A DNA stretch of 64,000 bases from Verrucomicrobiota bacterium (GTDB lineage: Bacteria; Verrucomicrobiota; Verrucomicrobiia; Opitutales; Opitutaceae): contig JAEZUE010000069.1 of NCBI GenBank assembly GCA_023443455.1, forward strand, positions 47,498-111,497, written 5' to 3'. The notes under the pieces were generated by a model. That model saw only the letters and a list, made by a program, of their open reading frames with translations. It was not told where the DNA came from and did not search any database. The position numbers were made by a program, and so were the translations under genes. How positions within the stretch are numbered: position 1 is the first letter of the stretch; every line of letters begins with the position of its first letter. This document shows, one piece after another, positions 60,628 through 64,000 of this stretch.

Positions 60628-61893
60628 TCAACGTTGGCGGTGGAGGGTGATGTCGAGGACCGGCGGCGTGTCCTCGCGGGCGAGGTCGACGAAACGTCGG
60701 CCGGCTGCGCCGCTGCCCGCGTTGAATGCCTCGGGGCCGTCCCCGGCGTGGACCAGATACGCGAAACGCGGATCGGCTGTGAACGAGTAGCCGCCTCTGT
60801 CGTCGGTGCTCGTTTGGGCGACCACCGCGCCCTCGAGTGGATCGAATCGGGTGACGAGCGTGAGCGTGACGCGCACCGCGCTCGCGACCAGGCCGCGTGC
60901 GTCGCGCACCGTGCCGATGATCGTGGCTGCGCGGGCGTCGTCGGGCGCCGCTGCGAGCGGCGTGATTCCGGTGATGAGCTGGGCCACATAGTCGGACCAG
61001 TGATCTTCGTGGCCGGCGGAGAGGGTGAGGTTGATCGCGGCGACGGTTTGCCCGCGGTCGATCTGGATGAACACCTCCTTGCCCGGCACTTTCCCGGCGG
61101 TGCGGCGGGCGCTCAGGATGTAGAGGTCGAGATCGTTGACGTGGGATTTTCCGTGGACCTTGAGTTCGGAGTACTCCGGGTTCTTGGACAGGCCCTGATG
61201 CAGCAACAGCGTGACGGCCACGGCGGGCGACTCGTCCCCGGTCGGGGCGGGGACAGCCTGGACCAGCAACGACGAGTCGTCGCCCCGGGCGGTCTCGTAC
61301 CAGAGCACCCGGTCGTCCTTCTCGTGTTTTCGCCAGTTCCGCGGCACGGGAATCTGCAGGCCGAGCGTCGTGGCGGTGTAGGTGGTGTACGGCCCTTCGG
61401 TGCCGATGTGCAGCGAGGAGACGATGTCGAGGAACTCGGGGGTGTAGATGTCGGCGAAGTCGCGCGGCGCCACGAGGGTGAGGTTGAAGAGATGTCCGCC
61501 GTCCTCGATGAAGACCTCGGTGTTCCGGAAATCGACCCCTTCGTTTGCCCAGACGAACGACAGCAGGCGGCACTCGTGCTCCCCGATGCGGCGGTTCTCC
61601 TGTTCGAGCGCCCGGGCTCCGAGGTCCTCGACCACATCGGCGGCGAGGGTGGCCGCGGCCGTCTTGGCATCGGCGTACGGGCCGCCCCGCGCGGCGAGGG
61701 GCCGGATCGAGAATGTGATGGCGGCGTTGCCGTCGGCGGAGCGGATCGACCAGTCGCTCGGCGAGGTTTGCTCGGCGGTGCATTCGCCGGTGATCTCGAT
61801 CGATGCGGCGGGGTTGGCGGTGGTGAGCACGCGCGCCGAAAGCGGCACGGCGGCGGCGAACAGGGCGGCGGGCCAGAGTGCGGAGATTCGCAT
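60628..61893 (-). CDS. Secreted protein with C-terminal carboxypeptidase-regulatory-like domain
   Basis: 421 residues. Signal peptide MRISALWPAALFAAAVPLSARV, then two related beta-rich domains of about 140 residues (YTTYTATTLGLQIPVPRNWRKH begins the second, in the style of PsbP/DUF1795-like lipoproteins). A C-terminal Ig-like module follows: TIIGTVRDARGLVASAVRVTL...DRGGYSFTAD resembles the carboxypeptidase regulatory fold. It forms a two-gene operon with the repeat protein downstream. Biological role unknown. Confidence 0.8.
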   Translation of the reverse strand: MRISALWPAALFAAAVPLSARVLTTANPAASIEITGECTAEQTSPSDWSIRSADGNAAITFSIRPLAARGGPYADAKTAAATLAADVVEDLGARALEQENRRIGEHECRLLSFVWANEGVDFRNTEVFIEDGGHLFNLTLVAPRDFADIYTPEFLDIVSSLHIGTEGPYTTYTATTLGLQIPVPRNWRKHEKDDRVLWYETARGDDSSLLVQAVPAPTGDESPAVAVTLLLHQGLSKNPEYSELKVHGKSHVNDLDLYILSARRTAGKVPGKEVFIQIDRGQTVAAINLTLSAGHEDHWSDYVAQLITGITPLAAAPDDARAATIIGTVRDARGLVASAVRVTLTLVTRFDPLEGAVVAQTSTDDRGGYSFTADPRFAYLVHAGDGPEAFNAGSGAAGRRFVDLAREDTPPVLDITLHRQR

Positions 61894-62036
61894 GACGAAA
61901 GCGGAGTCCCCGAGCTATCGGCCCCGATCGCGACATCCGAAGGAGAAATGTCCCCCGGCGCAGGGCGGCCCCGGGGGACTTTCCACACTGTGAATTTGCC
62001 AAAGCTGGGCGGACGCATGTTCTGGCCCACCTCATC

Positions 62037-62423
62037 ATGAAAGTTGGCAAACTGCTTCATACCCGGATGCGCGTGAACGACATCGAGCGCTCCGTGAAAT
62101 TCTACCAGGAGGCGCTCGGTCTCGAGGTCTCGCGCCGCATCACCTCGCCCCGCGGGGCCCAGCTCGTGTTCGTGCGCACGCCGGCCAGCGAGGAGGAGAT
62201 CGAACTCTGCCAGATGCCGCCTGGTGCCGAGCCTGTGGCGGTGCAGCCCGACCTCATGCACCTCGCGTTCGAGGTGGAGAACCTCGAGGTCTTCGCGGCC
62301 GAGTTGGCGAAGAAGGGCTACGCGCTGTCGGACGGCCCGACCAAGACCGGCTCCGGTTCGGTCATCGCCTTCATCGATGCGCCCGAGGGCTACGAGGTCG
62401 AGCTGATCGAGCACGCGAAGTAG
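62037..62423 (+). CDS. VOC-family protein, glyoxalase I-like
   Basis: 128 residues, close to GloA length (about 130). The four metal ligands expected for glyoxalase I are all readable: H8, E56, H75 and E122. The N-terminus LLHTRMRVNDIERSVKFYQEALG is typical of lactoylglutathione lyase, which detoxifies methylglyoxal. No thiol cofactor genes are nearby. Monocistronic, divergent from the secreted-protein operon; REP-like elements follow. Confidence 0.88.
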   Translation: MKVGKLLHTRMRVNDIERSVKFYQEALGLEVSRRITSPRGAQLVFVRTPASEEEIELCQMPPGAEPVAVQPDLMHLAFEVENLEVFAAELAKKGYALSDGPTKTGSGSVIAFIDAPEGYEVELIEHAK

Positions 62424-62454
62424 GCGTGCGGGCATCGGGACCCCGCGCCGCAAG

Positions 62455-62600
62455 GTAGGGCGAGGCGTCCCGCCGAGCCGGGTTTGCCGGGGGGCGCGGG
62501 ATTCGCTCTGCCGTGCGCGTACCTCCGGTTGTAGGGGCTGAGCTTGCTCAGCCCGTGGGACGTCATTCTCGCCACGCGGTGCGAGCAAGCTCGCACCCCA
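62455..62600. repeat. GTAG-headed REP-like palindromes between the VOC gene and rtcB
   Basis: Two perfect hairpins face each other: GGGCTGAGC-TT-GCTCAGCCC (62535-62554, headed GTAGG on plus) and GGTGCGAGC-AA-GCTCGCACC (62578-62597, headed GTGGG on minus). A further GTAGGGCGAGGC head lies at 62455. Same layout as the elements at 13.7 and 14.5 kb; arranged as an inverted pair. No gene is present in this gap. Confidence 0.6.
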
Positions 62601-62621
62601 CAACGACGGCATGACCGCCAC

Positions 62622-63806
62622 TCAATCCTCCGGCCGCTCGCCCGCGCCGGCCATCTTCACGATGTGCGGGTCGAACCGGGCGAGCACCTCGACGAGGTCG
62701 GCCTGTGCGGCCATCACCTGCTCGATGTCCTTGTAGACGCCGGGCACCTCGTCGATGCCGGCGGAGAGAAGCGTAACGCCGCGCTCCTCGAGCAGCGGTC
62801 GCACTTGTTTCCACGTGAAGGTCTCGTGGGCGCGCTTGCGGCTCATCGTGCGTCCGGCGCCATGAGCGGCGGAATTGAGCGAAGCGGCGTTGCCGAGGCC
62901 GCGCACGACGAAGCCGGGCGAGGCCATCGAGCCGGGAATTACGCCGAGCACACCGGCGCCGGCGGGGGTGGCACCCTTGCGGTGCACGATCACGTCGCGC
63001 CCGTCGTGCCACTCCTTCCATGCGAAGTTGTGGTGGTTCTCGAGCGAGAGCAGTACGTGAGACTTGAGGTGTTTGGCGATGTGGCGGTGGATGAGTGCGT
63101 GGTTGGCCGAGGCGTAGCGCCCCATCAGCTCCATCGCGGCCCAATATTCCTGCCCCTCGGCTGAATCGAGTTCCAGCCAGGCGAGCCGCGAGAACTCGCG
63201 CGGGAGATCGCGCAACCGCTTTTCCGCGACACGGGAATAGTGTTCGCAGATCGCCGCGCCGGTACCGCGGCTGCCGCTGTGGCTGAGCAACGCGAGGTAC
63301 TCGCCGGGTGGCAGGCCGGCCGCGCCGTCGGTGATCGTGAGCCGGCCGAACTCCACGAAATGGTTGCCGCTGCCGCTGGTGCCGAGCTGCGCCCAGGCCT
63401 TGTCGCGGTGCGAACGCGTGATCGGGCTCACCGCCCAGTCCTCATCCATGACCGGGTGCTCGCGCCGGATCTTCTCGAAGGTGGCGCCCACGCCGAACCG
63501 AGTCTCGACCTCGATCGCGCGGGCGAGGTCGTGCGCGTGGCGCTCCAGCCAGTCCAGCGGCAGATCGAGCACGCTGAGCTTCATGCGGCAGGCGATGTCG
63601 ACGCCGACCGCGTACGGAATCACGGCCCCCTCGGCCGCGAGCACGCCGCCGATCGGCAGCCCGTAGCCCACATGCGCATCCGGCATAAGCGCACCCCGGA
63701 CGGCCACGGGCAACCGGCACGCGCGTTCGATCTGCGCGATCGCCTCGGGCTCGATCTCCTCGCCCCAGCGTCGCCAGGAAACGGGTTCTATGCGGACAGC
63801 GGTCAT
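62622..63806 (-). CDS. rtcB: RNA-splicing ligase RtcB family protein
   Basis: 394 residues. RtcB joins 2',3'-cyclic phosphate RNA ends to 5'-OH ends with GTP and manganese. Readable active-site residues are C73 (VGVDIACRM), H149 (GSGNHFVE), H176 (LSHSGSRGTG), the NHHN motif (257-260) and the guanylylated H315 (SAAHGAGRT). No rtcA or rtcR regulator is adjacent. It likely acts in RNA repair. Upstream is a short gap before the gene at the right edge. Confidence 0.94.
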   Translation of the reverse strand: MTAVRIEPVSWRRWGEEIEPEAIAQIERACRLPVAVRGALMPDAHVGYGLPIGGVLAAEGAVIPYAVGVDIACRMKLSVLDLPLDWLERHAHDLARAIEVETRFGVGATFEKIRREHPVMDEDWAVSPITRSHRDKAWAQLGTSGSGNHFVEFGRLTITDGAAGLPPGEYLALLSHSGSRGTGAAICEHYSRVAEKRLRDLPREFSRLAWLELDSAEGQEYWAAMELMGRYASANHALIHRHIAKHLKSHVLLSLENHHNFAWKEWHDGRDVIVHRKGATPAGAGVLGVIPGSMASPGFVVRGLGNAASLNSAAHGAGRTMSRKRAHETFTWKQVRPLLEERGVTLLSAGIDEVPGVYKDIEQVMAAQADLVEVLARFDPHIVKMAGAGERPED

Positions 63807-63885
63807 GATTTCGGGAACCTACAACGGAACATCCCGGGCGGCGGATCGGAAAATCTTCGGGACTCCAGCGGTACGGCGCCTCGTC

Positions 63886-64000
63886 CTACGGTGCCTCGGT
63901 CAGATAGACCGGCGTGACTCCCACGGGCACGATGAGTTTCCCGTTGGAGATCGTGACTTCGGTTGTGGCGCCGAGTGCATCAAGCGCAGACGCCCGCTTC
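63886..64000 (-). CDS. C-terminal end of a protein, probably a glycoside hydrolase (partial)
   Basis: Only the last 38 codons are in the window, ending ...VTISNGKLIVPVGVTPVYLTEAP. A final strand reading V-x-V-x-x-TPVYL is common at the C-terminal beta-sandwich of secreted glycoside hydrolases. That guess rests on the ending alone. Confidence 0.5.
   Translation of the reverse strand, partial: KRASALDALGATTEVTISNGKLIVPVGVTPVYLTEAP

Noticed and set aside
57131..62050. Single 1639-residue protein
   Set aside because: The part above 60613 is out of frame with a clear secreted protein (60628-61893); the repeat protein has its own signal peptide at 60613.

Overview
The window is a high-GC bacterial chromosome segment. 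Gene content points to Verrucomicrobiota, most likely an Opitutaceae-like member; this is inference, because no rRNA is present. The clues are plant-polysaccharide glycoside hydrolases with a DPDGDG-type C-terminal module, two very large beta-propeller sensor kinases, a divergent long PurA, almost no Shine-Dalgarno sequences at operon-leading starts, and several families of short low-complexity repeats between genes.

Layout. 1-9 kb: response regulator fragment, trmL, a perfect 56-bp palindrome, two peptide-transporter ATPases flanking a small secreted protein, a propeller sensor kinase and a GH53 galactanase. 9-16.5 kb: transglutaminase, lipoprotein, a hicBA pair with a frameshifted hicB, recQ, an EI24-type membrane protein, proC and galE. 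16.6-23 kb: ketoacyl synthase plus acyl carrier protein, a LuxR-type regulator and a convergent 1305-residue hybrid kinase. 23-32.4 kb: a structured RNA candidate, purA, ribH-nusB-ftsY, a GH62 arabinofuranosidase, an SLC13 permease and an MFS transporter. 32.5-35.6 kb: a three-gene operon of Phd antitoxin, ParE/RelE toxin and a primase-helicase fusion. 35.7-47.5 kb: a complex I operon (nuoABCDHIJK, then four antiporter-like subunits and a two-helix protein) with no nuoE, nuoF or nuoG. 47.8-50.4 kb: response regulator, pyrimidine nucleoside phosphorylase and an unknown protein. 50.4-55.3 kb: exbB-exbD-exbD-tonB followed by a TPR protein and two membrane-anchored coiled-coil proteins. 55.8-64 kb: psd, tRNA-Leu(UAG), a two-gene operon of secreted proteins (one with about twenty MORN-like repeats), a glyoxalase-family protein, rtcB and a gene fragment at the right edge.

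The galactanase, the arabinofuranosidase, the SLC13 and MFS permeases and the propeller kinases fit a heterotroph feeding on plant cell-wall polymers. The exb/tonB operon would energise outer-membrane uptake, and the nuo complex would make the proton-motive force it uses. The most unusual items are the toxin-antitoxin/primase-helicase operon, the four-antiporter complex I lacking its NADH module, a ~135-bp repeat present twice, and simple-sequence repeats lying directly in front of start codons of oppF, proC, nuoN and ftsY.
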